Below, piece after piece: positions 1 to 5,617 of a stretch of 6,097 nt of DNA; position 1 is the stretch's first letter, and each line of letters opens with the position of its first letter. Below the pieces are notes generated by a model. That model was not told where the DNA came from. It ran no database searches and worked only from the letters and a program-made list of their open reading frames with translations. A program made the translations under genes and the position numbers. This DNA is from SYFY01 sp031385325 (GTDB lineage: Bacteria > Pseudomonadota > Gammaproteobacteria > Pseudomonadales > Azotimanducaceae). The stretch is taken from assembly GCA_031385325.1 (NCBI GenBank), contig JANNBJ010000229.1:1-6097 (forward strand). The letters run 5' to 3'.

Positions 1-688
1 TCCAGCGCTGTTTGCCGGTGCGCACATCAAAGCCTCGCACGTGGCCGGGTGGCATGGTCTTGTGCGTCGGTCCGTCCATGATGGATGAGCCGACGATCAC
101 CACATCGTCGAAGATGGATGGCGCGGAAATGACGGAGTAGAACTTTCGATCGATGTCCCGGCCAAGGCCTTGGGTCAGATCGATCGCACCGCGTTCACCA
201 AATCCGGGGTCAGGCTGGCCGGTTGAGGCGTCGAGGGACCACAGAAAGGCATCGTTAGTGGGCATGAGGATGCGTGCGGATTGACCGTCACTCCAGTACG
301 CCACGCCGCGGTGATTGAAACCGAGATTCGTCGGGCGCCCCTGCTTATGGGAACCGGTATCGAACCGCCAGATTTCCTTGCCAGTCGCGGCGTCCAGGGC
401 GGCAACAAAGCCGAGTGACGTGCTCACAAACAAGCGGTTGCCAACTTTCAGCGGGGTGACCTTGTAGGTCCATGGTGTGAGTGCGGAATTTTTGCTGACC
501 AGGGGATTGTCGGGCGATTGCCATTCCCACGCCACGGCGAGGGAGGCCACGTTGTCCGCGTTGATCTGCGTGGCGGTGGAGTATTTCTGTGACGCCGGGT
601 TGCCACCGTAGGTGGGCCAGTCCAGGTCGGCGCTTAGGGCCGTGCTGGATAACAGCAGCATGCACACAAGTATCAGCATGCGGTTCAT
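1..688 (-). CDS. PQQ-dependent dehydrogenase, N-terminal part (cut by window edge)
   Basis: About 229 codons are visible and the C-terminus lies beyond the left edge. The protein starts MNRMLILVCMLLL and has a Sec-type signal peptide with likely cleavage after ALSA, so it should act in the periplasm. The mature part opens DWPTYGGNPASQKYS and then shows beta-propeller blade motifs: ALDAATGKEIWRFDTG, RGVAYW, LWSLDASTGQPDPGFG and GFDVRTGKQRW. The VGSSIMDGPTHKTMPPG segment is typical of the glucose/quinate/shikimate-type quinoproteins, which oxidise sugars or alcohols with PQQ and pass electrons to the respiratory chain. Substrate cannot be told. It lies 13 bp after the DUF6285 stop, so it is probably the third gene of that operon. 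The AAGGAG at 689-694 abuts the ATG at 688 directly; a second in-frame ATG at 679 has a 9-base spacing and may be the true start, but the first keeps the Arg of the signal n-region. Confidence 0.88.
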   Translation of the reverse strand, partial: MNRMLILVCMLLLSSTALSADLDWPTYGGNPASQKYSTATQINADNVASLAVAWEWQSPDNPLVSKNSALTPWTYKVTPLKVGNRLFVSTSLGFVAALDAATGKEIWRFDTGSHKQGRPTNLGFNHRGVAYWSDGQSARILMPTNDAFLWSLDASTGQPDPGFGERGAIDLTQGLGRDIDRKFYSVISAPSIFDDVVIVGSSIMDGPTHKTMPPGHVRGFDVRTGKQRW

Positions 689-701
689 CTCCTTCAGCCC
701 T

Positions 702-1103
702 CTAGTCGAACTTGTGACGTTCACTATGTGCTCGCAGAAAATTCCAGATGCGCCCATTCAACGCTGGGTCGGACAGCTCGATGTCGGTATGCAGTTCGAT
801 CAGCAGGCGCATCCCTTCATCATGCAGGCGGTTCACATCACGCAGATGCAGCGACGCCGGAGCAGCGGACTGAAATGCGTCGCGCTCGGCGTTTGGCGCG
901 GCGCTGGCAAACAGGTCACGCAGCTCATCAATGTCCTGCATGCGGGTTGCAATGGCGCGCTCGAATTCCTGGGCCATGGTCAACATGAGCTGGCCGACCA
1001 GGCTGCTGTCCGCTGCGGCAAAGGTGTTTGAGGTCTGTGGAGCAATCGTCAGCAGCAGACGCATTGCCAGATCAGTCAGTGCACGGCCTGGTTCCGGAAT
1101 CAC
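702..1103 (-). CDS. DUF6285 domain protein
   Basis: This encodes 133 residues starting at a GTG (read MIPEPGRALTDLA) whose GTGA overlaps the TGA of the upstream phosphotransferase by 4 bp, a strong sign of translational coupling and the reason for choosing this start. A longer open frame extends upstream but only as a shadow of the phosphotransferase gene. The protein looks all-helical: LRLLL-type helices, an acidic stretch around residues 46-65 (EFERAIATRMQDIDELRDLF), LRDVNRLHDEGMRLLIELH around 87-105, and a C-terminal RIWNFLRAHSERHKF. No signal peptide or membrane span is seen. This matches my memory of the DUF6285 family, a small protein of unknown function normally encoded beside an APH-type phosphotransferase and an acyl-CoA dehydrogenase. 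A role helping the phosphotransferase is an inference from that linkage. Confidence 0.82.
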   Translation of the reverse strand: MIPEPGRALTDLAMRLLLTIAPQTSNTFAAADSSLVGQLMLTMAQEFERAIATRMQDIDELRDLFASAAPNAERDAFQSAAPASLHLRDVNRLHDEGMRLLIELHTDIELSDPALNGRIWNFLRAHSERHKFD

Positions 1104-2143
1104 AGCAGCGCCCCTGCATAAACATGTCGTGAATCGGGAGAGAGCCGGTCCAGCAGGATCCGGTTCTGCCGATCGATCAATGGCCAGCCCGCATAAGCGA
1201 GAATCGGCTCCTTGGTGGTGCCGTTCACATAGTCTTCTGCAGAAGATATCCAGATGGCGATGGCCTTTACCGAGGCAAAGATCTGCCACCAGCGAAAAGC
1301 CTGTCGATTCACAGTGATTCCGCTGGCTTGTTCCCAGATGGCCAGTGCTTCGGCACGTGGCAGCAGGTTGCCGGCAAGGGTTTTTTCGGGCCAGCACCAG
1401 AGTGGATCGAACGACCACGCCAGGTCTTCCAGCGGATCGCCGATGTGCGCCATTTCCCAGTCGAGCACGGCGTGAATGTTGCCGTGGGCGTCGTAGAGGA
1501 AGTTGCCGGATCGGAAGTCGCCATGCACCAGCGCCAGCTTTGTGGGTAGGCCGGGGAGGTTGCGGCGCAGCCATCGAATGGCTGCTTGTGCGATGGGCTG
1601 TGGATGCAGCGAGTCGGTGTTGATAACGCCCGCCCAATAGTCGAGTTCATGTGCGGCCGGATGCGCCGGGCGCTGCATGAACTGCAGATCAAGCGCGTCG
1701 ACATCGAGGGCCGCAAGCTGCCCCAGAATCGTCCATTTGCGTTCGCCGATGCGTTGGCGATGTGCCACAAACGGCGGCATCGCCAGTAAAGCGGGGGAGG
1801 CTTCGCAGCCTGGAATCTCGCGGGTAATGGAGAAGGGTCGCAGTAGCCCCGCAGGATGCTGATCCTCCAGCACCAGCGGTTCGGGTACCGGCACGGCCGA
1901 CCCGAACACCGCCTTGTACGTGTTGTATTCGTGGGCACGTTCGGTATCGATCAGGCTCGAGGGTGGGTCGCGGCGCAGGATCACACCTTGTGGCGAACCA
2001 TCAACCGATAGTTTTACCCGAAAGGTTTCGCGCGACGCGCCACCGGGTATCTGGCTGATGTCGGTGCAGGTGATGTCCTCGTGCCAGTGCGTGCGCAGGT
2101 AGTCGACCAGCGCGTCGCCGATGGCGGAAAGTTGTGTGCTCAC
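1100..2143 (-). CDS. APH-family phosphotransferase (ACAD10/11-like)
   Basis: A 347-residue cytoplasmic kinase-fold protein, read MSTQLSAIGDALV from a GTG. The start is chosen because AAGGGGAG sits 6 bases upstream; the open frame continues further up but without a comparable ribosome site or plausible sequence. Kinase-like features appear in order: a nucleotide-loop region IPGGASRETF (32-41), ILRRDP (55-60), the catalytic Brenner motif HGDF-R-S-G-N (H207, D209, N214) and the metal-binding DWE (228-230) followed by HIGDPLEDLAW. This arrangement is that of the family related to the N-terminal domain of mammalian ACAD10/11, which phosphorylates 4-hydroxy acyl-CoAs for beta-oxidation in those enzymes; the substrate here is unknown. 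It is the first gene of the operon with DUF6285 and the PQQ dehydrogenase. No acyl-CoA dehydrogenase, the usual partner, is in the window. Confidence 0.9.
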   Translation of the reverse strand: MSTQLSAIGDALVDYLRTHWHEDITCTDISQIPGGASRETFRVKLSVDGSPQGVILRRDPPSSLIDTERAHEYNTYKAVFGSAVPVPEPLVLEDQHPAGLLRPFSITREIPGCEASPALLAMPPFVAHRQRIGERKWTILGQLAALDVDALDLQFMQRPAHPAAHELDYWAGVINTDSLHPQPIAQAAIRWLRRNLPGLPTKLALVHGDFRSGNFLYDAHGNIHAVLDWEMAHIGDPLEDLAWSFDPLWCWPEKTLAGNLLPRAEALAIWEQASGITVNRQAFRWWQIFASVKAIAIWISSAEDYVNGTTKEPILAYAGWPLIDRQNRILLDRLSPDSRHVYAGALL

Positions 2144-2149
2144 GATGTG

Positions 2150-2157
2150 CTCCCCTT
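2150..2157 (-). promoter_or_regulatory. Ribosome binding site fixing the GTG start of the phosphotransferase
   Basis: On the minus strand AAGGGGAG is followed by CACATC and then GTG. The 6-base spacing and the strong purine match make this the most credible start in a frame that stays open for another 90 codons upstream. Confidence 0.7.
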
Positions 2158-2207
2158 CTGGCGATATCGTAGCAGGGGATGTGGAGGATCTCATTCGAAC
2201 GATCCAG

Positions 2208-2237
2208 CGCCTGTAGGAGCAGGCTCCTTCCGCGAAC
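2208..2237. repeat. REP-like intergenic palindromic element
   Basis: The core CTGTAGGAGCAGGCTCCTTC followed by CGCGAAC contains the short stem GGAGC / GCTCC and the TGTAGGAGC...CGCGA layout of the dispersed REP elements that are abundant between genes of xanthomonads and pseudomonads. It lies in the 221-bp divergent spacer between the phosphotransferase gene and hicA. Only one copy is in the window, so the assignment rests on recognition of the motif. Confidence 0.5.
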
Positions 2238-2339
2238 CTGACCCTCAGGTCCAACCCGTGTTTGTCACGCCCTTGGTATGTTCTTCGCGACGTGCCAACG
2301 TTTATACAGCCGTTAGGCGTGAGCGGAATTGCTACGGCA

Positions 2340-2356
2340 GTACCGACTAGTGGTAC
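2340..2356. promoter_or_regulatory. Candidate HicB operator upstream of hicA
   Basis: GTACC and GGTAC form 5-bp inverted arms around GACTAGT, ending 8 bases before the hicA ATG. HicB proteins with a ribbon-helix-helix C-terminus bind palindromes in their own promoters, so the position fits autoregulation. The arms are short and no convincing -35/-10 pair could be placed, so this is weak. Confidence 0.3.
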
Positions 2357-2364
2357 CATGGGCC

Positions 2365-2619
2365 ATGAAGCGCAGGCACACCCGCACGCTGGAACTGATC
2401 TACGCACGCCCAACCAGCGCGAACGTGCAGTGGCGAGACATTGAAATGCTCTTTGTCGAATTAGGAGCTGAAATCAGTGAACGAGAAGGAAGCCGAATAG
2501 CGGTTGTACTTTTCGGCGAGGTGCGTGTCTTCCACAGACCTCATCCTTCGCCCAATACCGATAAAGGTGCAGTGGCAAGCATTCGCAAGTGGTTGGAACA
2601 ACACGGTATCGAACCATGA
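2365..2619 (+). CDS. hicA: HicA-family toxin (mRNA interferase)
   Basis: An 84-residue protein, MKRRHTRTLELIYARP at its start, of the double-stranded-RNA-binding-like HicA fold that cleaves mRNA in the cytoplasm. It has WRDIEMLFVELGAEI (23-37), EGSRIAVVL (41-49), FHRPHP (56-61), DKGAVASIRKWLEQHGI (66-82). This is the HicA subtype in which the usual GSH catalytic loop reads GSR and conserved histidines sit in FHRPH, so the active residue may differ from the classical H. The start is taken at the ATG giving the family's standard N-terminus; no Shine-Dalgarno is visible before it, and a TTG at 2329 in frame is an alternative. Its TGA overlaps the hicB ATG by 4 bp. It is the only plus-strand TA module here and reads away from the phosphotransferase operon. 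Confidence 0.88.
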   Translation: MKRRHTRTLELIYARPTSANVQWRDIEMLFVELGAEISEREGSRIAVVLFGEVRVFHRPHPSPNTDKGAVASIRKWLEQHGIEP

Positions 2620-2948
2620 ATTTGATGACATACGACGGCTACCAAGCAAAGATTGAATATGACGAAGATCTCGATCAATTCCGAGGCGAGATCCTTGGTC
2701 TGAATGGCGGAGCTGATTTCTACGGGAAGAATCCGAGAGAATTGCGAGCGGAGTTCAAAAAATCGCTCGAGGTGTTTCTCGCCGTTTGTAACGAGAAGGG
2801 AATTGAACCGCGCCGAGACTTTTCAGGCAGGTTTAATCTGCGCATCTCCCCTGAGTTGCATGAACGCATTGCAATCGCTGCCCAAGCTGAGGGCAAAAGC
2901 ATCAATAGTATTGTGCAGGAAGCGTTGCAAATACGGGTGGCATCGTAA
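2616..2948 (+). CDS. hicB: HicB-family antitoxin
   Basis: A 110-residue antitoxin coupled to hicA through an ATGA overlap. The N-terminal half (about 1-68) is the degraded RNase H-like HicB fold: YDGYQAKIEYDEDLDQFRGE, then GLNGGADFYGKNPRELRAEF and FLAVCNEKGIEPRRDFSG. The C-terminal part (about 72-107), FNLRISPELHERIAIAAQ then GKSINSIVQEAL, is a ribbon-helix-helix DNA-binding domain, as in HicB proteins that repress their own operon. It is expected to bind and block HicA. An internal ATG four codons in (2625) is a possible alternative start. Base use is more AT-rich than in the metabolic operon to the left, in keeping with horizontal acquisition. Confidence 0.9.
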   Translation: MNLMTYDGYQAKIEYDEDLDQFRGEILGLNGGADFYGKNPRELRAEFKKSLEVFLAVCNEKGIEPRRDFSGRFNLRISPELHERIAIAAQAEGKSINSIVQEALQIRVAS

Positions 2949-3191
2949 TAGTCACGCCTGACAATGGCACCGACGTTGCTGTACGTTGGGTGGGGAGGAA
3001 TCCAGAACTGGATGTTGCACAACAGGCGCAACACGAACCCCGGGATCGCATGCGCACTCGGTGGGAAAAAACTACAATCCCGTAGCTCGAACGGCTCAAC
3101 GCTGACTTTGCCCAAGTACTCGAACCCTTCCCCAAGCTTGTCCAATCCGGATCAATGTTGCGGCTACGTACGACCAATCCATATTTGTTTG
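2949..3191. other. Convergent spacer between hicB and the ParE gene; no recognised gene
   Basis: No gene is recognised and no strong terminator hairpin is seen; the best stem is GTTGC / GCAAC at 3014-3032, without a T tract. One plus frame overlapping the end of hicB reads on without a stop to a TAG at about 3066 (including DVAVRWVGRNPELDVAQQAQ) and resumes with LERLNADFAQVLEPFPKL, which looks protein-like and could be a decayed gene, but I cannot match it to a family. Confidence 0.35.
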
Positions 3192-3506
3192 TCAGATTTC
3201 GTCGTCGATCTGCTCGATTAGTGGACCAAGCAACCGATGACCGTGAACGACGGCGACAACGGTTACTCTCGCAGCCTCCACCCGATAAATCAGGCGATAG
3301 CTGTAGACGAATCGTTCGCGGACCGCCTCGTTGCGAAACTCTGGCACGATGCGTCCTCGGAGCGGAAATTCGATCAGGGTGTCAGCGGCTTCAAAAAGAC
3401 GTGAAACTACGGCTTGGGCGTACCATGTGGAATCGCGTTCGATGTACTCGGCGATCTGTTCGATATCTTCCAGCGCCTCAGGTGACCAAGCTAGTTGGAC
3501 AGCCAT
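3192..3506 (-). CDS. RelE/ParE-family toxin
   Basis: A 104-residue protein with the ParE/RelE toxin layout: MAVQLAWSPEALEDIEQIAE forms beta 1 and the first helix, WYAQAVVSRLFEAADTLIEF (28-47) the second helix, then FPLRGRIVPEF (47-57), the core strands ERFVYSYRLIYRV (64-76) and VTVVAVVHGHR (81-91). The P-x-x-G-R-x-V-P-E and YRLIYRV patterns are typical of ParE-type toxins, many of which poison gyrase, while RelE relatives cut ribosome-bound mRNA; the sequence does not decide which. The ATG lies inside the end of the upstream antitoxin gene (16-bp overlap), so translation is probably coupled. Confidence 0.9.
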   Translation of the reverse strand: MAVQLAWSPEALEDIEQIAEYIERDSTWYAQAVVSRLFEAADTLIEFPLRGRIVPEFRNEAVRERFVYSYRLIYRVEAARVTVVAVVHGHRLLGPLIEQIDDEI

Positions 3507-3679
3507 CGCTCAAGGCGAACTTTCGCGTCCTGGTGGGAAATTGTGCCTTCGCCCTGGGCCCGATCAATGCCTCGCCTTATCTTTTCCAAGACATATAAGT
3601 GGTACTGAATGTCTTCGAAGCTTGAGTGATCAGGAAGAGCATTCAGCATCTCAACTACCTCGGACTTAGGGCTGCTCAT
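3491..3679 (-). CDS. Small antitoxin of the ParE-type module
   Basis: A 62-residue acidic, mainly helical protein reading MSSPKSEVVEMLNALPDHSS, then FEDIQYHLYVLEKIRRGIDR (21-40) and ISHQDAKVRLERWL (47-60). The pattern FEDIxYHLYVxEKIxxGI with a C-terminal E-x-WL is what I recall for short antitoxins paired with RelE/ParE toxins; it has no clear ribbon-helix-helix, AbrB or Phd/YefM domain, so DNA binding is uncertain. It sits upstream of the toxin and overlaps it by 16 bp. Only a weak AGG is seen 8 bases ahead of the ATG. The function is inferred mostly from position and pattern. Confidence 0.78.
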   Translation of the reverse strand: MSSPKSEVVEMLNALPDHSSFEDIQYHLYVLEKIRRGIDRAQGEGTISHQDAKVRLERWLSN

Positions 3680-3784
3680 CGGCTAAACCTGTTGGGACTG
3701 TGTTTAAACGATGGTACCGCGGGAGAGACGAAAGCGAAATCTAACGTCGTGCCGCAACCAACGGCACACACCGGTCGGAGTACT

Positions 3785-3950
3785 AAGACACACCTCGCTG
3801 CTCGAGACTACAACTCAAAGAAACAGCGACGATGGCCTACGAACCCCGACGTTGCGCTTGGGAGTTTGCGATTGGCTTCGTCGTCGTCGCTGTTTTTATT
3901 GGGGCTGGCATTTGAGATTCCCCGGGATGTGCATCCTCGAGGTGTGTCTT
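3785..3950. repeat. Nested inverted repeats in a gene-free stretch (outer 13 bp, inner 12 bp arms)
   Basis: In the 307-bp gap between the ParE antitoxin and the transposase remnant, AAGACACACCTCG at 3785-3797 is exactly inverted as CGAGGTGTGTCTT at 3938-3950. Nested inside, AAACAGCGACGA at 3821-3832 is exactly inverted at 3884-3895. Around the inner stem the pairing can be extended with G-U pairs on the plus-strand transcript (3833/3883, 3835/3881, 3820/3896), and GGGG 3901-3904 can pair with CCCC 3920-3923. Both arms also share a CTCAAA between inner and outer repeats. This could be a diverged MITE, a structured plus-strand RNA, or the trace of an inverted duplication. No target-site duplication is seen at the ends. 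Confidence 0.6.
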
Positions 3951-3986
3951 GGTGGTTTGGTGGTTCCCCAACTGCTACCCATCGAA

Positions 3987-4304
3987 CCTTTTAACGATCT
4001 GCTGGCGGACCGGCACCATATGACTGAACTTGTACACTGGTATAACCACGAGCACCGTCACAGCGCCATCCGCTTCGTCACGCCCGAGCAGCGTCATTGC
4101 AGTAGTGATCGTGCGCTGCTGGCAAACCGCGACACAGTCTTCCAGCGTGCTCGACTGGCAAACCCTTCGCGCTGGTCAAAGCAAACCCGAAACTGGCACT
4201 TCATCGATAGCGTTCATCTCAATCCAGATCGCCAAAAAAACAAAGCGCCGGAAAAAGTACCAATAAAACCTCAATCTCATCCCGTCATGCGACAACCAGC
4301 TTGA
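3987..4304 (+). pseudogene. IS3-family transposase OrfB, 3' remnant
   Basis: The frame encodes the last 105 residues of an IS3-family integrase-type transposase: PFNDLLADRHHMTELVHWYN, HEHRHSAIRFVTPEQRH, then RALLANRDTVFQRARLANPS, RWSKQTRNW and HLNPDR. WYNHEHRHSAIRFVTP is a family hallmark lying just after the last catalytic Glu of the DDE domain. All of the catalytic core is missing: the frame upstream of about 3987 loses similarity and reads into the inverted-repeat region. It therefore cannot transpose and marks an old IS insertion and deletion. The tail after HLNPDR (KNKAPEKVPIKPQSHPVMR) is basic and less conserved. Confidence 0.85.
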
Positions 4305-4314
4305 AAACCGCCGG
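4289..4314. mobile_element. Probable right end of the IS3-family remnant
   Basis: GCGACAACCAGCTTGAAAAC then CGCCGG resembles, from memory, the right terminus of IS3-family elements of this transposase type, where the stop codon lies within or next to the terminal repeat; here the TGA at 4302-4304 does. The left terminal repeat is absent, so the exact boundary cannot be confirmed. Confidence 0.4.
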
Positions 4315-4337
4315 CAGCGTGGCTTCGTTCAAATCAC

Positions 4338-4679
4338 TCAGCCGGTCGAATCCAAAAGTGCAGTGATTTTGGCTCTTACCTCAGCTAACTCGACGGTGGA
4401 TGCCTTGCCTTTGTATCGAGCCTTGCGCGCAACCCAGTCCAGATTATTGACCTGATCTGCCAAGGCTACGCCCGGGCGAGCACCGGCGATCGACACCTCA
4501 AACGGATAACCCTTCAGCTGCGTTGTCATGGGACAACAGAGCATCAGTCCGGTTTTGCCGTTGTAGGCAGAGCCACTCACAACCAATGCCGGTCTGTGGC
4601 CGGCCTGTTCGTGCCCGGACTGTGGATCGAAGTGTAACCAGACGATGTCGCCCGCTTCAGGTACATACCGACGAACCAT
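4338..4679 (-). CDS. mazF: MazF/PemK-family toxin, endoribonuclease
   Basis: A 113-residue protein close in length and sequence to E. coli MazF: MVRRYVPEAGDIVWLHFDPQ, SGHEQAGHRPALVVS, CCPMTTQLKGYPFEV (48-62), GVALADQVNNLDW (70-82) and a C-terminal AEVRAKITALL. The residues matching the E. coli catalytic Arg29 and Thr52 are both present (R29 in GHRP, T52 in MTTQ), so the toxin looks intact. MazF cuts single-stranded mRNA at short specific sequences in the cytoplasm; the cut site cannot be predicted here. Its ATG overlaps the mazE stop by one base (TGATG), and it is convergent with the transposase remnant, leaving a 33-bp gap. Confidence 0.96.
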   Translation of the reverse strand: MVRRYVPEAGDIVWLHFDPQSGHEQAGHRPALVVSGSAYNGKTGLMLCCPMTTQLKGYPFEVSIAGARPGVALADQVNNLDWVARKARYKGKASTVELAEVRAKITALLDSTG

Positions 4680-4921
4680 CAGAGCGCTTCTTTACCTGTC
4701 GGTTTGCCGAAACCGACTTCGCCGTGCAGATTTTCCTTCGTTATGCCGGCCAGCAGCTGCGAAAGGTCATATTTACCCGGGCGGATCGGTTCGATGACGA
4801 TCCGGCCATCTTCTTCACGGATATCTACTGGTTCGTCGAGGCTCAATCGCGCTGCTGTCATGACGGCAGAAGGGATGCGCACTGCTGCGCTGTTGCCCCA
4901 CTTCTTCACAGTTACACGCAC
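4679..4921 (-). CDS. mazE: MazE-family antitoxin
   Basis: An 80-residue antitoxin. The N-terminal AbrB-type swapped-hairpin DNA-binding domain reads MRVTVKKWGNSAAVRIPSAV, then LSLDEPVDIREEDGRIVIEP up to about residue 46; the C-terminal acidic tail (YDLSQLLAGITKENLHGEV) is the part that wraps MazF in known complexes. The start is a GTG, supported by GGAG 8 bases upstream and by the standard VTVKKWGNS opening. The 1-bp overlap with mazF couples the two. A perfect palindrome lies 14 bp ahead of the start and probably serves as its own operator. Confidence 0.95.
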   Translation of the reverse strand: MRVTVKKWGNSAAVRIPSAVMTAARLSLDEPVDIREEDGRIVIEPIRPGKYDLSQLLAGITKENLHGEVGFGKPTGKEAL

Positions 4922-4935
4922 GTTCTATTCTCCGA

Positions 4936-4956
4936 TGTATCTTCAATGTAGATACA
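4936..4956. promoter_or_regulatory. Probable mazEF operator palindrome
   Basis: TGTATCT and AGATACA are perfect 7-bp inverted arms around a 7-base spacer, 14 bp upstream of the mazE GTG. The inner half TGTAGATACA is itself nearly palindromic. MazE-MazF complexes repress their own promoter by binding palindromic sites in this position, so the role is likely. No confident -10/-35 pair was assigned. Confidence 0.6.
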
Positions 4957-5194
4957 CTTTCCCTGGAAATCGGTTTTAGCAACGTTGTCGATATTCCCCC
5001 AGATGCTGGCCTGACCAGGCCCGGCAATCCGTCGTCGACTGCTGGTGCAAAGTTTGCGGCGTAACAAACGGTCCGCGAACCTTCCCCGAATTCGCGATTG
5101 GGAGATCGCTCCAACAACCGTTCGCCACTCCCTGCAGTCATTCCCCTTCGCGAGGTGTCTTCGTTTTAGTAGGCACAGTTTGACGTACGGCAGT
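4957..5194. other. Spacer between vapC and the mazEF operator; no recognised gene
   Basis: No gene is recognised. A minus-strand frame stays open from 5208 to a TAA at 4912-4914 (98 codons) and reads protein-like near its end (GQASIWGNIDNVAKTDFQGK), but it has no ATG or GTG start and runs through the mazEF operator. A 6-bp stem with a 2-base loop (GGCCTG / CAGGCC, 5008-5021) lacks a T tract and is not a convincing terminator. Confidence 0.35.
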
Positions 5195-5617
5195 TCAGAG
5201 AAACGGATTCACCACCCGCAGACCGTTCAGATCCTGGCCATGCTGGAGGTCTTCGCTGTAGAGCACACGGCATTGCGCAACCTGGGCGCCGGCAACGATT
5301 AAAGAATCGTAGAAGCTGAAGCCCCAACGCGCTTGGTTGTCTACCGCACGGGCCAGCAAAGGAGCCGTGGTCGCCACCTGAATCAGTGGCGCGAGCACCA
5401 CCTCAAGATACTGGTGTGCGGCCTTTAGGCTCAAGGCCACTGCCGCTTTGCGCAGGGCCACGTTCAGGCACTCCTGCGCCACCTGCGTACTGATGCAACC
5501 CTGGCCTGTAACCAGGGCGTTGCGAACGATGGTATCGGCCACTGCGTGTTTACGTGCGTCCGATGTATCGAGGTGATAGATGAAGACGTTGGTATCGATA
5601 AAGTGCTCAGCGCTCAT
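5195..5617 (-). CDS. vapC: VapC-family PIN-domain toxin
   Basis: A 140-residue PIN-domain ribonuclease. The four acidic active-site positions are all present: D8 in FIDTNVFIY, E49 in STQVAQECLNV, D104 in FSFYDSLIVAGA and D123 in YSEDLQHGQ, which together hold the metal ion used for RNA cleavage. The SEDLQHGQ segment is characteristic of the VapC group. VapC toxins usually cut tRNA or rRNA; the target here is unknown. Its ATG lies in the end of vapB with an 11-bp overlap, implying coupled translation. The gene looks intact, ending RVVNPFL. Confidence 0.94.
   Translation of the reverse strand: MSAEHFIDTNVFIYHLDTSDARKHAVADTIVRNALVTGQGCISTQVAQECLNVALRKAAVALSLKAAHQYLEVVLAPLIQVATTAPLLARAVDNQARWGFSFYDSLIVAGAQVAQCRVLYSEDLQHGQDLNGLRVVNPFL

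Noticed and set aside
345..665. Minus-strand ORF of 106 residues and overlapping smaller ones at the left end
   Set aside because: They are out-of-frame shadows of the quinoprotein dehydrogenase, whose frame gives clear propeller motifs and a signal peptide.
702..1637. A 311-residue protein in one continuous minus frame
   Set aside because: Only the last 133 codons from the GTG at 1103 are protein-like; the remainder is a shadow of the phosphotransferase gene.
2249..2318. Possible integron attC site (GTCCAAC at 2249 and GTTAGGC at 2312) suggesting TA cassettes of a superintegron
   Set aside because: The two core sites match the loose consensus but do not pair well with each other, the interior lacks the required palindromic L boxes, such 7-mers are expected by chance several times in 6 kb, and the modules face both ways.
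3785..3950. Retron non-coding RNA, since inverted ends and length are similar to msr-msd
   Set aside because: No reverse transcriptase or part of one is encoded anywhere in the window, and the next frame downstream is a transposase remnant.
3711..3986. N-terminal half of the ORF that ends in the transposase fragment
   Set aside because: It starts and runs through the inverted-repeat region with no transposase similarity; the similarity begins at about 3987, so the upper part is chance open frame.
5008..5021. GC-rich hairpin as terminator of vapBC
   Set aside because: The stem is 6 bp with a 2-base loop and no following T tract on either strand.
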